A DNA stretch of 64,000 nt from ASV31 sp965229765 (GCA_965229765.1 CBDDJT010000004.1:1550001-1614000); one strand, 5' to 3'. Positions 9,827 to 18,596 are shown, numbered from the stretch's first letter. Notes: generated by a model from the letters alone, not told the origin. Numbers and translations are program-made.

Positions 9827-10413
9827 TCGCGATGCCGCAGGGAAAGAACCGCACGCTTGTGCAGCTTGTCGGGGTCGTTCTCTTCATGGGCGCAATGGCC
9901 TGGGCCTCGGTGCCGCTTTATGACTGGTTCTGCCGCGTCACGGGCTATGGGGGCGCGACCGGCGTGTCCGAGACCGGCAGCGACGCGATCCTGGACGAGA
10001 CCATCAAGATCCGCTTCGACGCCTCGCTGGACCGGAACATGCCGTGGCAGTTCCGCCCGATGGAGCGCGAGATGGAGATCCGGATCGGCGAGACCGGCCT
10101 TGCCTTCTACGAGGCCTATAACCCGACCGATCGCCCCGTGGCCGGCACCGCCAGTTACAACGTGGCGCCTTTCGAGGCAGGCGGCTTCTTTACGAAGATC
10201 GACTGCTTCTGCTTCGAGATGCAGGTGTTGCAGCCGGGCGAACGGGTGCAGATGCCAGTAACCTTCTACGTCGATCCCGAGATCGTGGACGACCGCGAGG
10301 GCAAGTTCGTACATACGATAACGTTGTCGTACACGTTCTATGAAACCGATCTGCCCGAGGACGTGGTGGAGCAGGCCAGCCTGCCGCCCGTGCCGGGAAC
10401 CGACCTTAACTGA
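9823..10413 (+). CDS. ctaG: Cytochrome c oxidase assembly protein CtaG (Cox11)
   Basis: A 196-residue Cox11-type copper chaperone that delivers copper to the CuB site of subunit I. One N-terminal anchor helix (residues about 10-30) precedes a periplasmic immunoglobulin-like domain. The copper-binding pair is present as Cys128 and Cys130 in DCFCFEMQ; a third conserved Cys is in DWFCRVTGYGG just after the anchor. Coupled to the preceding small gene by a 4-base overlap, and followed by ctaE 23 bases later. Confidence 0.97.
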   Translation: MIAMPQGKNRTLVQLVGVVLFMGAMAWASVPLYDWFCRVTGYGGATGVSETGSDAILDETIKIRFDASLDRNMPWQFRPMEREMEIRIGETGLAFYEAYNPTDRPVAGTASYNVAPFEAGGFFTKIDCFCFEMQVLQPGERVQMPVTFYVDPEIVDDREGKFVHTITLSYTFYETDLPEDVVEQASLPPVPGTDLN

Positions 10414-10436
10414 GCCATCAGGGACAGAGCAATAAA

Positions 10437-11240
10437 ATGGCGCATGCAAAGAACCACGATTACCACATCCTGAACCCCTCTATCTGGCCCTTCGTCGCGG
10501 CGGTTTCGGCCTTCATAATGCTGTTCGGCGCCGTGATCTGGATGCACGACAGCGGGCCCTGGATGTTCCTTATCGGCCTTGTGGGCGTCCTGTACGTCAT
10601 GTTCGCATGGTGGTCAGAAGTGGTGCAGGAAAGCCGAATCGGCGACCACACGCCCGTGGTGCGGATCGGCCTGCGCTATGGCTTCATCCTGTTCATCCTG
10701 TCCGAAGTGATGTTCTTCGCCGCCTGGTTCTGGTCGGTGTTCAAGCACGCCATGTACCCGATGAACGAATATGAGGGATCGACCTACGTTCCCGCCGAAT
10801 TCTACCAGGTCAGCGCGTTCGAGCTGCCTCTCATCAACACGCTGGTTCTGCTTTTGTCGGGTTGTGCCGTCACCTGGGCGCACCATGCGCTGGTGCACGG
10901 CGGCAAGCGCAAGGATGTCGAACATGGCCTGCTGATCGCGGTCATCCTGGGGGTGCTGTTTACCTTCCTGCAGGGCTACGAGTACCGCCACCTGCTGGTC
11001 GACAAGGACTGGGTGTTCGGTCAGGACAAGTTCTTCTCGAACTTCTTCATGGCGACGGGCTTTCACGGGATGCACGTGATCATCGGCACGATCTTCCTGT
11101 TCATCTGCTACCTGCGTGCGCGCAAGGGCCATTTCACCGCCGAAAAGCACATCGGTTTCGAGGCGGCGGCATGGTACTGGCACTTCGTCGACGTGGTTTG
11201 GCTGTTCCTGTTCTTCGTGGTCTATATCTGGGCCATCTGA
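10437..11240 (+). CDS. ctaE: Cytochrome c oxidase subunit III
   Basis: A 267-residue subunit III with seven membrane helices, needed for stable proton pumping and turnover of the aa3 oxidase. Family landmarks include HDYHILNPSIWPF at the start, LSEVMFFAAWFWS, and the C-terminal GFHGMHVIIGT and WYWHFVDVVWLFLF. Normal length. It is part of the coxB operon; a strong hairpin (11250-11273) follows before the SURF1 gene. Confidence 0.97.
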   Translation: MAHAKNHDYHILNPSIWPFVAAVSAFIMLFGAVIWMHDSGPWMFLIGLVGVLYVMFAWWSEVVQESRIGDHTPVVRIGLRYGFILFILSEVMFFAAWFWSVFKHAMYPMNEYEGSTYVPAEFYQVSAFELPLINTLVLLLSGCAVTWAHHALVHGGKRKDVEHGLLIAVILGVLFTFLQGYEYRHLLVDKDWVFGQDKFFSNFFMATGFHGMHVIIGTIFLFICYLRARKGHFTAEKHIGFEAAAWYWHFVDVVWLFLFFVVYIWAI

Positions 11241-11249
11241 TCCAGCGCG

Positions 11250-11273
11250 CGCGCCCCGGTTTCGCGGGGCGCG
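11250..11273 (+). terminator. GC hairpin between ctaE and the SURF1 gene
   Basis: A perfect 9-base stem (CGCGCCCCG ... CGGGGCGCG) with a 6-base loop starts 10 bases after the ctaE stop. There is no T-run after it, so it may act as a partial terminator or as an mRNA-stabilising end for the oxidase transcript rather than as a full stop. Confidence 0.4.
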
Positions 11274-11334
11274 ACAAGACAGGCAAGGCGCGGCGCTGAA
11301 GAGCCCGCGCCTTCGCATTTCGGGGGACAAGGAC

Positions 11335-12003
11335 ATGATGCGTCGCATGATCGGGCCGCTGGTCTTCGGCATGGTCGGCACGGCGATTCTGCTGGCGCTG
11401 GGCGTCTGGCAGGTGCAGAGGCTGGCATGGAAAGAGGATGTGCTGGCGGATATCGACGCGCGCATCTCGGCCGCGCCCGTGCCCTTGCCGGCGGCGCCAG
11501 ATCCTCAGGCGGACCGCTTGCTGCCCGTAAAGGTGTCAGGGGACCTGACCGATGAGGCCCTGCGGGTTCTGGCGAGCATCAAGCGCGTCGGCGCGGTGCA
11601 CCGGATCATCGGCGTGCTGGAGACGGACGGGCGGCGGGTGCTGGTGGACATGGGCTATGTGAATGCCTTGACGCCCGATGCTGGCGCCACGCCGGGCGCG
11701 GTCACGGTCACCGGCAACCTGTACTGGCCCGACGAGGTGGACAGCTTTACCCCAGAACCCGGCGACGGCCTTTGGTTTGCACGCGATGTGCCGGCAATGG
11801 CGGAGGCGCTGGCGACGGAACCCGTGCTGATCGTGGCACGCGGCGTGTCGCCCGCGGACCCGGCGGTGACGCCCTTGCCCGTCGACACATCGGCTATCCC
11901 GAACGATCATCTGGAATACGCGATCACCTGGTTCTCGCTGGCCGTGGTCTGGGCGGGGATGACAGGCTGGCTGCTCTGGCGTATCAGGCGCCGGACCGTC
12001 TGA
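11335..12003 (+). CDS. SURF1 family oxidase assembly protein
   Basis: A 222-residue SURF1 (Shy1) homologue, an inner-membrane protein that helps insert haem A into subunit I. The two membrane helices are at the ends (about residues 6-24, VFGMVGTAILLALGVWQVQRL, and about 196-214, ITWFSLAVVWAGMTGWLL) with the periplasmic domain between them; the N-terminal LGVWQVQRLAWKE is the family hallmark. The start at 11335 has GGGGGA seven bases upstream. Ends 13 bases before thrC. Confidence 0.94.
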   Translation: MMRRMIGPLVFGMVGTAILLALGVWQVQRLAWKEDVLADIDARISAAPVPLPAAPDPQADRLLPVKVSGDLTDEALRVLASIKRVGAVHRIIGVLETDGRRVLVDMGYVNALTPDAGATPGAVTVTGNLYWPDEVDSFTPEPGDGLWFARDVPAMAEALATEPVLIVARGVSPADPAVTPLPVDTSAIPNDHLEYAITWFSLAVVWAGMTGWLLWRIRRRTV

Positions 12004-12016
12004 GGAACACTTGCAC

Positions 12017-13408
12017 ATGCGTTATGTCTCGACCCGGGGGCAGGCCCCGGCCCTGAGTTTTGAAGAAGCCATGATGACGGGCCTTGCGCGCGATGGCGGG
12101 CTGTATGTGCCCGAGAGCGTGCCGCAGATGGCGGCGGGCGATATCGCGGCGCTGGCGGGGCTGAGCTATGAAGAGACCGCGTTCCGGGTGATGCGGCCCT
12201 TCATCGGCGACGCGTTCACGGACGAAGAGTTCGCGGACCTCATCGCGGGGGCCTATGCCGGGTTCGGCCATGCGGCGCGCGCACCGCTGGTGCAGCTGGG
12301 CCCGAACCATTTCCTGCTGGAGCTGTTCCACGGGCCGACGCTGGCCTTCAAGGACTTTGCGATGCAGCTGATCGGGCAGCTCTTTGAGGCCGCATTGAAC
12401 CGGCGCGGCGACCGGGTGACGATCGTTGGCGCGACCAGCGGCGACACCGGCAGCGCGGCGATCGAGGCGTTCCGGGGGCTGGATGCCGTGGATGTCTTCA
12501 TCCTGTTCCCCAAAGGCCGCGTCAGCGAGGTGCAGCGCCGGCAGATGACCACCCCGTCCGAGTCCAATGTCCACGCACTGGCCGTCGGGGGCGACTTCGA
12601 CGATTGCCAGGCGCTGGTAAAGGACATGTTCAACGATTTCGCCTTCCGCGATGCCGTGGGGCTGGCGGGCGTGAACTCGATCAACTGGGCGCGGGTGCTG
12701 GCGCAGGTGGTCTACTACTTTACATCGGCTGTCAGCCTTGGCGCGCCACATCGCCGGGTCAGCTTTGCCGTGCCAACCGGCAATTTCGGCGACATCTTCG
12801 CGGGCTATATCGCGCGGCGCATGGGCCTGCCGATCGAGCGGCTGGTGATCGCCACCAACCAGAACGACATCCTGCATCGCACGCTTGCCACCGGAGCGCA
12901 TGTGAAGGAGGGGGTGACGCCCTCGATCAGCCCGTCGATGGACATCCAGGTGTCGTCGAATTTCGAGCGTGCCCTGTTCGAGGTCTACGACCGGGACGGC
13001 GCCGCGGTTTCACAGCAGATGCAGGCCCTGCGCGAGGCGGGCGGGTTCAACGTCAGCCAGGGCGCACTGGAGCGGTTGCGCGAAACCTTCGGCTCTGGCC
13101 GCGCGTCCGAGGCCGAGACGGCGGACACGATTCGCCGGACGTTCACCGATTGCGGAGAGCTATTGTGCCCGCACAGCGCCGTCGGCGTGAAGGTCGCCGA
13201 AGAGCAGTCCGTCGGTGCGGTTCCGATGATAACGCTGGCCACCGCCCATCCCGCCAAGTTTCCCGACGCGGTCGAGGCGGCCACCGGCATCCGGCCCCCT
13301 CTTCCCAATCGGATGGCCGATCTTTATGACCGTCCGGAACGGGTGACCGAGGTCGCGAACGATCTGGCTGCCCTTGAACGGCTTATCACGGAAAGACGCG
13401 CCCATTGA
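12017..13408 (+). CDS. thrC: Threonine synthase
   Basis: A 463-residue PLP enzyme that converts O-phosphohomoserine to threonine. The PLP lysine is Lys112 in PTLAFKDFAMQ, and GATSGDTGSAA is the phosphate-binding loop. The N terminus MRYVSTRGQAPALSF is standard. ATG 12017 is chosen because GAGGAA is 9 bases upstream; the TTG at 12011 is too close to it. The gene is in the same direction as the oxidase operon, an order seen in other Rhodobacteraceae. Its TGA overlaps the TTG start of the next gene. Confidence 0.97.
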   Translation: MRYVSTRGQAPALSFEEAMMTGLARDGGLYVPESVPQMAAGDIAALAGLSYEETAFRVMRPFIGDAFTDEEFADLIAGAYAGFGHAARAPLVQLGPNHFLLELFHGPTLAFKDFAMQLIGQLFEAALNRRGDRVTIVGATSGDTGSAAIEAFRGLDAVDVFILFPKGRVSEVQRRQMTTPSESNVHALAVGGDFDDCQALVKDMFNDFAFRDAVGLAGVNSINWARVLAQVVYYFTSAVSLGAPHRRVSFAVPTGNFGDIFAGYIARRMGLPIERLVIATNQNDILHRTLATGAHVKEGVTPSISPSMDIQVSSNFERALFEVYDRDGAAVSQQMQALREAGGFNVSQGALERLRETFGSGRASEAETADTIRRTFTDCGELLCPHSAVGVKVAEEQSVGAVPMITLATAHPAKFPDAVEAATGIRPPLPNRMADLYDRPERVTEVANDLAALERLITERRAH

Positions 13409-14664
13409 CCCAACGCCTGACGACGCTCGACAACGGTTTTCGCATCGTGACCGAGTCCATGCCGGGGCTGCATTCGACAGCTCTGGGCATCTGGATCATG
13501 GCTGGCGGTCGGCACGAGCGGCTGGACCAGAACGGCATCGCTCATTTTCTGGAGCATATGGCGTTCAAGGGCACCGGAACCCGCAGTGCCCGGCAGATCG
13601 CCGAGGAAATCGAGGATGTGGGGGGCTATATCAACGCCTACACCAGCCGTGAGATGACGGCGTTCTACGCACGCGTTCTGGAAGATGACAGCGCGCTGGC
13701 GATGGATGTGATTTCCGACATCGTGCTGAACCCGGTGTTCGAGGGACGCGAGATCGAGGTGGAGCGTCACGTGATCCTGCAGGAGATCGGGCAGGTTCTG
13801 GATACCCCCGACGACGTGGTTTTCGACTGGTTGCAGGAAGTGGCGTATCCGGGGCAGGCGCTGGGGCGTACCATCCTTGGCCCGGCCGAGCGGGTGAGTG
13901 CGTTTTCTCGCGAGGACCTGACACAGTTCGTCGGAGAGCACTATACGCCGGAGCGGATGATCCTGTCGGTGGCCGGTGCGGTCGATCACGACACTATCGT
14001 GCGCGAGGCCGAGGCCCGTTTCGGCCACCTGGCACGCGGGGGTGCGACCCCGACCGAAGGGGCGCGCTTCGAGACCGGAGAGCGGCGAGAGGTCAAGGAC
14101 CTCGAACAGGTCCATTTCGCGCTGGCCTTCGAAAGCCCGGGCTACCGCGACGATGCGATCTATACGGCGCAGGTCTATACCACCGCGCTGGGCGGGGGGA
14201 TGTCGTCGCGCCTGTTTCAGGAAATCCGCGAACGCAGGGGCCTGTGCTACACGATCTTCGCGCAGACAGGCGCCTATGCCGACACCGGCATGACGACGAT
14301 ATATGCCGGTACCAGCGGCGAAGAGATATCGGAACTGGCAGGCATCACCGTGGACGAGATGAAGCGGTCGGCCGACGATATGTCCGAGGCGGAGGTGGCG
14401 CGCGCGCGCGCGCAACTGAAGGCCGGGCTGCTGATCGGGCTGGAAAGCCCGTCGTCGCGGGCCGAACGGCTGGCGCGGCTGGTGTCGATTTGGGGGCGCG
14501 TTCCCGGATTGCAGGAAACCATCGAGAGGATCGAGGCGGTTTCGGTTGCCGATGTGCGGGCTTTTGCGGCGCAGACGGCCGCGGCGCCCGCTGCGATGAC
14601 GCTTTATGGTCCCGCCGACCCGGCGCCGGTGCTGGCGGACCTGCGCGACCGGCTGGCCGCCTGA
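13405..14664 (+). CDS. M16 family zinc peptidase (processing-peptidase-like)
   Basis: A 419-residue M16B peptidase related to mitochondrial processing peptidase. The inverted zinc motif HFLEH is at residues 47-51 (zinc ligands His47 and His51, catalytic Glu50), and the third ligand glutamate lies in the downstream segment REIEVERHVILQEI. The second half, GGGMSSRLFQEIRERRGLCY, is the conserved glycine-rich segment of the C-terminal M16 domain. Start is TTG, overlapping the thrC stop by 4 bases. No signal peptide is visible, so it is probably cytoplasmic. The substrate in bacteria of this type is not known to me. Confidence 0.95.
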   Translation: MTQRLTTLDNGFRIVTESMPGLHSTALGIWIMAGGRHERLDQNGIAHFLEHMAFKGTGTRSARQIAEEIEDVGGYINAYTSREMTAFYARVLEDDSALAMDVISDIVLNPVFEGREIEVERHVILQEIGQVLDTPDDVVFDWLQEVAYPGQALGRTILGPAERVSAFSREDLTQFVGEHYTPERMILSVAGAVDHDTIVREAEARFGHLARGGATPTEGARFETGERREVKDLEQVHFALAFESPGYRDDAIYTAQVYTTALGGGMSSRLFQEIRERRGLCYTIFAQTGAYADTGMTTIYAGTSGEEISELAGITVDEMKRSADDMSEAEVARARAQLKAGLLIGLESPSSRAERLARLVSIWGRVPGLQETIERIEAVSVADVRAFAAQTAAAPAAMTLYGPADPAPVLADLRDRLAA

Positions 14665-15248
14665 TGCTGCAGCGGCGGCGCAAGGTCCGGATCGAGACCG
14701 AACGCATGTCGCTGCGCCCGCCGCAGCATTCCGATTTCCGTGCCTGGACGACGCTGCGCGAAGCCAGCGCGCCCTTTCTGACCCCGTGGGAGCCGAGCTG
14801 GGCGACCGATCACCTGTCGCGAAAATCCTTCACCAACCGGGTCTACTGGGCCCAAAGATCCGTCACATCGGGGTCGGCCGTGCCGATGTTCCTGATCCGG
14901 CGCGAGGATGACGCGCTTCTGGGGGCGATCACGCTGGACAACATCCGCAGGGGTCCAGCGCAGGCAGGGACGCTGGGCTACTGGATTGGCGAAGCCCATG
15001 CGCGGCAGGGCTACATGCGCGAAGCGATCGTCGCGCTGGTGCACCATGCGTTCGAGGCGCTCGACCTCAGCCGGATCGAGGCCGCCTGCCTGCCGGAGAA
15101 CGCCGCATCGCGCGGCGTGCTGGAAAAATGCGGCTTCAAGTACGAGGGCGTGGCGCAAAGCTATCTGCAGATCAACGGCCGTTGGCGAAACCACGTGCTT
15201 TATGCCAACCTGCGCAGTGACCGGCGCGGCAAGACCGAGGTCGGCTGA
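14664..15248 (+). CDS. RimJ-type N-acetyltransferase
   Basis: A 194-residue GNAT of the RimJ/RimL group, which acetylates protein N termini (ribosomal proteins in the namesakes). ETERMSLRPPQHSDF at the start, YWIGEAHARQGYMREA (acetyl-CoA loop) and ENAASRGVLEKCGF near the end are standard family segments. It begins at an ATG that shares one base with the preceding stop (TGATG at 14662), so it is coupled to the M16 gene. This is the last gene of the oxidase-thrC run. Confidence 0.93.
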   Translation: MLQRRRKVRIETERMSLRPPQHSDFRAWTTLREASAPFLTPWEPSWATDHLSRKSFTNRVYWAQRSVTSGSAVPMFLIRREDDALLGAITLDNIRRGPAQAGTLGYWIGEAHARQGYMREAIVALVHHAFEALDLSRIEAACLPENAASRGVLEKCGFKYEGVAQSYLQINGRWRNHVLYANLRSDRRGKTEVG

Positions 15249-15331
15249 CCCGCGTGCTTGCGCAATTGTGATCGACCGCTGGCAATCGTGACGTCTACGC
15301 TAGGTTCATCCTTGTCCTTGGAGGAATGCCG

Positions 15332-16153
15332 ATGCGACGTGCCATTGCCTGTCTGTTTGTCCTGATCGCCGCCAGCGCCGTGCAGGCGCAGGAGAGGCGC
15401 CCCAGTCATTGCATTGCCATCGCCGAGGCACCGGGCATCGAGTACCTGCACAAGGCGAGTTTCGCCGCGCCGGTTCCGGATTTCAGCGTTCGCATCCGCT
15501 ATATCGACCACTCCATGTTCCTGATCCGCACCCAGGGCGGGCTGAACGCGGTGACAGATTTCAACGGCTTCATCGGGGATGCGCCACTGATCCCCGATGT
15601 GGTGACGATGAACCATGCACACTCGTCGCATTGGACGCCCTTTCCAGACCCGGCCATTGCGCATGTGCTGACCGGATGGGGCGAGACATCGGCGGGCATC
15701 GACCATTACGTCGATCTTGGCGAGATGCTGGTGCGCAATGTGTCCACCGACATCCGCCGGGGCTTTGGCGATGTCGAAGAGAACGGCAACTCGATCTTCG
15801 TGTTCGAGGTCGAGGGGCTGTGCATCGGACATCTGGGGCACCTGCATCATGAGCCGAACGACGAGCAGTATGCCGCGCTGGGGCGGCTGGACGTGGTGAT
15901 GGCCGCTGTCGACGGGGGACTGACGCTGGACCATGTGTCCATGACGCGGATCCTCAAGCGGCTGAAATCGTCGATGGTGATTCCGATGCACTGGTTCGGG
16001 CGTTCGACGCTGGAAACCTTTCTGATCGGGATGGCCGACAGCTTTGCGATCTCGCGGCCCGGGGTGTCCGGTGTGGACGTGTCGTTGCGCAATCTGCCCG
16101 ACGTGCCGACCGTGGTGGTGCTTGAGCCTGCGTATCTGTCGTCTTCCGAGTGA
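15332..16153 (+). CDS. UlaG-like metallo-beta-lactamase-fold protein, exported
   Basis: A 273-residue protein with a clear signal peptide (MRRAIACLFVLIAASAVQAQ). The mature part has the UlaG-like (Lactamase_B_2) outline: DHSMFLIRTQGGLNAVTDF (59-77) is the first strand-turn-strand, and the metal motif follows as HAHSSH at residues 95-100. That motif keeps its three histidines, but the usual aspartate of HxHxDH is Ser99. A further GHLGHLHHEPND segment and a final PMHWFG histidine also match the fold. GGAGG lies 7 bases before the ATG at 15332; an ATG at 15326 abuts the ribosome site and is less likely. Substrate unknown. Confidence 0.85.
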   Translation: MRRAIACLFVLIAASAVQAQERRPSHCIAIAEAPGIEYLHKASFAAPVPDFSVRIRYIDHSMFLIRTQGGLNAVTDFNGFIGDAPLIPDVVTMNHAHSSHWTPFPDPAIAHVLTGWGETSAGIDHYVDLGEMLVRNVSTDIRRGFGDVEENGNSIFVFEVEGLCIGHLGHLHHEPNDEQYAALGRLDVVMAAVDGGLTLDHVSMTRILKRLKSSMVIPMHWFGRSTLETFLIGMADSFAISRPGVSGVDVSLRNLPDVPTVVVLEPAYLSSSE

Positions 16154-16204
16154 CTTGCGGTGCAGGCGGCGCCGTGGTCTGAGAACAGCCGGAGGACTGT
16201 TGCC

Positions 16205-17617
16205 ATGTTGAACCCCGTAACAGACGCCGTGCGCGCCCGGCTGGCAGAGGCGCTGCCCGAGGCGGCGCTGCGGCCCGTGGAGCCGCGATACCTGGAAGAG
16301 CCGCGTGGCAGCTGGCAGGGTCAGGCGGCAGCGGTCATCGCACCGGGGTCGGTGGCAGAGGTGGCCGCGACCATTCGTGTGGCTGGCGCGGAACGGGTGC
16401 CCGTTCTGCCCTATGGCGGCGGCACAGGGCTGGTCGGCGGTCAGGTGATGCCCGAGGGTCCGGCGCCGATCCTTCTGAGCATGGAGCGGATGGCGTCCAT
16501 TCGCGCAGTCTATCCGCAGGAAAACGTTCTGGTCGCCGAGGCGGGCGCGATCCTGGCCAGCGTACAGGCTGCCGCGGAAGGGGCGAACCGTCTGTTCCCG
16601 CTTTCGCTGGCGTCCGAGGGGTCTGCGCGGATCGGCGGTCTTCTGGGCACGAACGCGGGCGGGGTCAACGTGCTGCGCTATGGCAACGCGCGCGACCTGT
16701 GTCTCGGGCTGGAAGCGGTGCTGCCCGATGGCAGCGTCTGGCACGGGCTGCGGCGCCTGCGAAAGGACAACACCGGCTATGACCTGCGCAATCTGCTGAT
16801 CGGGTCCGAGGGCACGCTGGGCGTCATCACGGCGGCCAGCCTTCGGCTGTTTCCGCGCCCGGCCGAGACGGGCGTGGCGCTTATGGTGGTGGCGGACCCT
16901 TCGGCTGCGCTGGACTTGCTTGCGCGGGCGGGGGACATTGCGGGCGGCGGTGTTTCGGCCTTCGAACTGATCTCGGGGGCGGGGCTGCGGTTTCTTGACG
17001 AGACCGGGTTCGGATTGCGCCAGCCCTTCGACCCGATCCCCGAGTGGTGTGTCCTGATCGAGCTTGGTCTGGGCCCGGGGCAGGATGCCGACGGAATGCT
17101 GGAAACGCTTTTCATGCAGGGGCACGAGGCCGGGTTGGTCAGCGATGGCGCCATTGCGCAATCGGTGGCCCAGCGCAAAGAGTTCTGGACCTTGCGCGAA
17201 ACGATTCCCGACGCAAACCGTCGGATCGGCGCGATCGCGTCGCACGACATATCCGTGCCCCTGTCGCTGATCCCGGATTTCATCGCCGAAGGCGAGCGGC
17301 GCCTGGCCGGGTTGGGAGAGTTCAGGTTGAACTGTTTCGGCCATCTTGGCGACGGCAACCTGCACTTCAACATATTCCCGATGCCCGGAGAGGTGCGCGC
17401 CGAACGGCTGCGCGACAAGGCCGCGGTGCAGCGTCTGGTGCATGATCTGACCCACGAGATGGAAGGATCCATCAGCGCAGAGCACGGGATCGGGCGGCAG
17501 AAGGCCGAGGACCTGGAGATCTATGGCGACCCCGCCAAGCTGGCGGCAATGCACGCGATCAAGGCCGCGCTGGATCCGGCGGGGATCATGAACCCAGGTG
17601 CTGTTCTTCGTACCTGA
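16205..17617 (+). CDS. FAD-linked 2-hydroxyacid dehydrogenase (GlcD/D2HGDH type)
   Basis: A 470-residue flavoprotein of the VAO family. The FAD-binding domain contains LPYGGGTGLVGGQ (about 72-84) and GLLGTNAGGVNVLRYGN (about 145-161); the C-terminal cap domain has the conserved HLGDGNLHFN and EHGIGRQK that bind the 2-hydroxyacid and metal. Such enzymes oxidise D-lactate, glycolate or D-2-hydroxyglutarate. Lack of GlcE/GlcF neighbours argues against a glycolate oxidase complex, so D-2-hydroxyglutarate or D-lactate is likelier. GGAGGA is 8 bases upstream of ATG 16205. Confidence 0.92.
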   Translation: MLNPVTDAVRARLAEALPEAALRPVEPRYLEEPRGSWQGQAAAVIAPGSVAEVAATIRVAGAERVPVLPYGGGTGLVGGQVMPEGPAPILLSMERMASIRAVYPQENVLVAEAGAILASVQAAAEGANRLFPLSLASEGSARIGGLLGTNAGGVNVLRYGNARDLCLGLEAVLPDGSVWHGLRRLRKDNTGYDLRNLLIGSEGTLGVITAASLRLFPRPAETGVALMVVADPSAALDLLARAGDIAGGGVSAFELISGAGLRFLDETGFGLRQPFDPIPEWCVLIELGLGPGQDADGMLETLFMQGHEAGLVSDGAIAQSVAQRKEFWTLRETIPDANRRIGAIASHDISVPLSLIPDFIAEGERRLAGLGEFRLNCFGHLGDGNLHFNIFPMPGEVRAERLRDKAAVQRLVHDLTHEMEGSISAEHGIGRQKAEDLEIYGDPAKLAAMHAIKAALDPAGIMNPGAVLRT

Positions 17618-17669
17618 CACGGCCGGCAGAGAGACCGCGCACGGCTGGAGACCTTGACCGTTGCAGGGC

Positions 17670-17693
17670 GCCCCACCGGCGAACCGGCGGGGC
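17670..17693. terminator. Hairpin between the convergent FAD enzyme and apt genes
   Basis: A 10-base stem with one mismatch (GCCCCACCGG / CCGGCGGGGC) and loop CGAA lies in the gap between the two converging stop codons. No T-run follows on either strand. Its position suggests it ends transcription from one or both sides. Confidence 0.45.
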
Positions 17694-17780
17694 GGGACTG
17701 ATTACGAGGGTCACACGTCCTGCAGCACAACCGGGCGGTGCGGACACCCGATTGCTAGCCGGAAAGACCTAACGGCACGT

Positions 17781-18320
17781 TTACGCGCCCTCGAATTCGC
17801 AAAGACAATGCACCTCGATGCCCATCGCTTCGAGCAGCTTTCGGCCTCCCAGTTCCGGAAGGTCGATGATGAAGGAACAGCCCACGATCTCTGCGCCAAG
17901 CCGTTCGATCAGCTTGATGCCGGCCTCTGCGGTGCCGCCCGTGGCCAGAAGGTCGTCCACCACGAGAACCTTTTCGCCCGGCAAGAGCGCGTCGTCGTGG
18001 ATCTCGACGATCGCTTCGCCGTATTCCAGCTTGTAGTCTTGGCTGATCGTGGTTCCGGGCAGCTTGCCCTTCTTTCGCACAGGGACGAAGCCCTTGGCCA
18101 ACTGGTGCGCGATGGCACCGCCAAGGATGAAACCGCGCGCCTCCAGCCCGACGACCTTGTCGATCTCGAGCCCCATGTAGGGGTGCAGCATCTGGTCCAC
18201 CGCCATGCGAAACCCGCGCGGGTCGGCAAATAGCGTCGTGACATCGCGGAACATGATCCCTTCGTGTGGGAAATCCACGATGGTGCGGATGTAGTCCTTA
18301 ATCTCGGGGCGTTTTTGCAT
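17781..18320 (-). CDS. apt: Adenine phosphoribosyltransferase
   Basis: A 179-residue type I phosphoribosyltransferase that salvages adenine to AMP. The PRPP-binding motif VLVVDDLLATGGTAEAG is intact, and RGFILGGAIAHQL plus VPVRKKGKLPG are Apt hallmarks. The open frame extends upstream, but similarity starts at ATG 18320 (MQKRPEIKDYIRTIVDFP). Normal length. The upstream region on this strand carries a 38-codon gene ending in a hairpin, so apt probably has its own promoter at about 18325-18385. Confidence 0.96.
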   Translation of the reverse strand: MQKRPEIKDYIRTIVDFPHEGIMFRDVTTLFADPRGFRMAVDQMLHPYMGLEIDKVVGLEARGFILGGAIAHQLAKGFVPVRKKGKLPGTTISQDYKLEYGEAIVEIHDDALLPGEKVLVVDDLLATGGTAEAGIKLIERLGAEIVGCSFIIDLPELGGRKLLEAMGIEVHCLCEFEGA

Positions 18321-18386
18321 CTTCGGGCCTCTGACGACGAAACAGACTGCTTGTCGTCCATGCCCCGGGTCTGTGCAAGCCCGTGG

Positions 18387-18414
18387 GGCGGGGGCGGTGC
18401 TGGTCGCCCCCGCC
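18387..18414 (-). terminator. Perfect 10-base hairpin after the 38-codon gene
   Basis: GGCGGGGGCG and CGCCCCCGCC pair perfectly around an 8-base loop. The hairpin begins 3 bases after the stop of the 38-codon leftward gene and lies between it and apt. There is no T-run, but the placement fits a terminator for that small gene and supports its being real. Confidence 0.5.
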
Positions 18415-18417
18415 GGA

Positions 18418-18534
18418 TCAGTGGCGAACCGACCGGTAAAGCCGGTACATGGATTCCGGAATCCAGGGCAGATGTGCGTGGTTCCAGTCCATCCGGTCAC
18501 GCAGCAGGATGCATTTCGCAAGATGCGGACTCAT
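18418..18534 (-). CDS. 38-residue protein of unknown function
   Basis: A short frame: ATG at 18534, stop at 18418. It has a good ribosome site (AAAGGAAA, five bases before the ATG), which is rare by chance in this GC-rich DNA. The product is basic and aromatic: it contains RMDWNHAHLPWIPESMYRLY and ends RSVRH, with two Trp, two Tyr and four His in 38 residues. No membrane helix or known domain is seen. It diverges from the ribbon-helix-helix gene at 18630 and shares with it an AT-rich region holding a perfect palindrome; a strong hairpin follows its stop. I do not recognise a family. Reality of the gene rests on the ribosome site, context and hairpin. Confidence 0.55.
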   Translation of the reverse strand: MSPHLAKCILLRDRMDWNHAHLPWIPESMYRLYRSVRH

Positions 18535-18582
18535 TGTGTTTCCTTTCGAATCCAAGCGGGTTACACTTTGTCTTGTATATCT

Positions 18583-18596
18583 AATGTATATACATT
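18583..18596. promoter_or_regulatory. Perfect 14-base palindrome, probable operator
   Basis: AATGTATATACATT equals its own reverse complement. It lies in an AT-rich island of about 60 bases between the two divergent small genes. GTATAT half-sites recur 11 bases to the left (18575) and TATATAC lies to the right (18600), so several helically phased half-sites are present. A promoter for the rightward gene fits as TTGTCT (18568) with TACATT (18591) at 17-base spacing, placing the palindrome over the -10 box. The ribbon-helix-helix protein next door is the obvious candidate to bind here. Confidence 0.55.

Noticed and set aside
15200..17620. An 806-codon leftward open frame
   Set aside because: Antisense to the MBL-fold and FAD-dehydrogenase genes; composition is His/Arg/Gln-rich with no recognisable fold.
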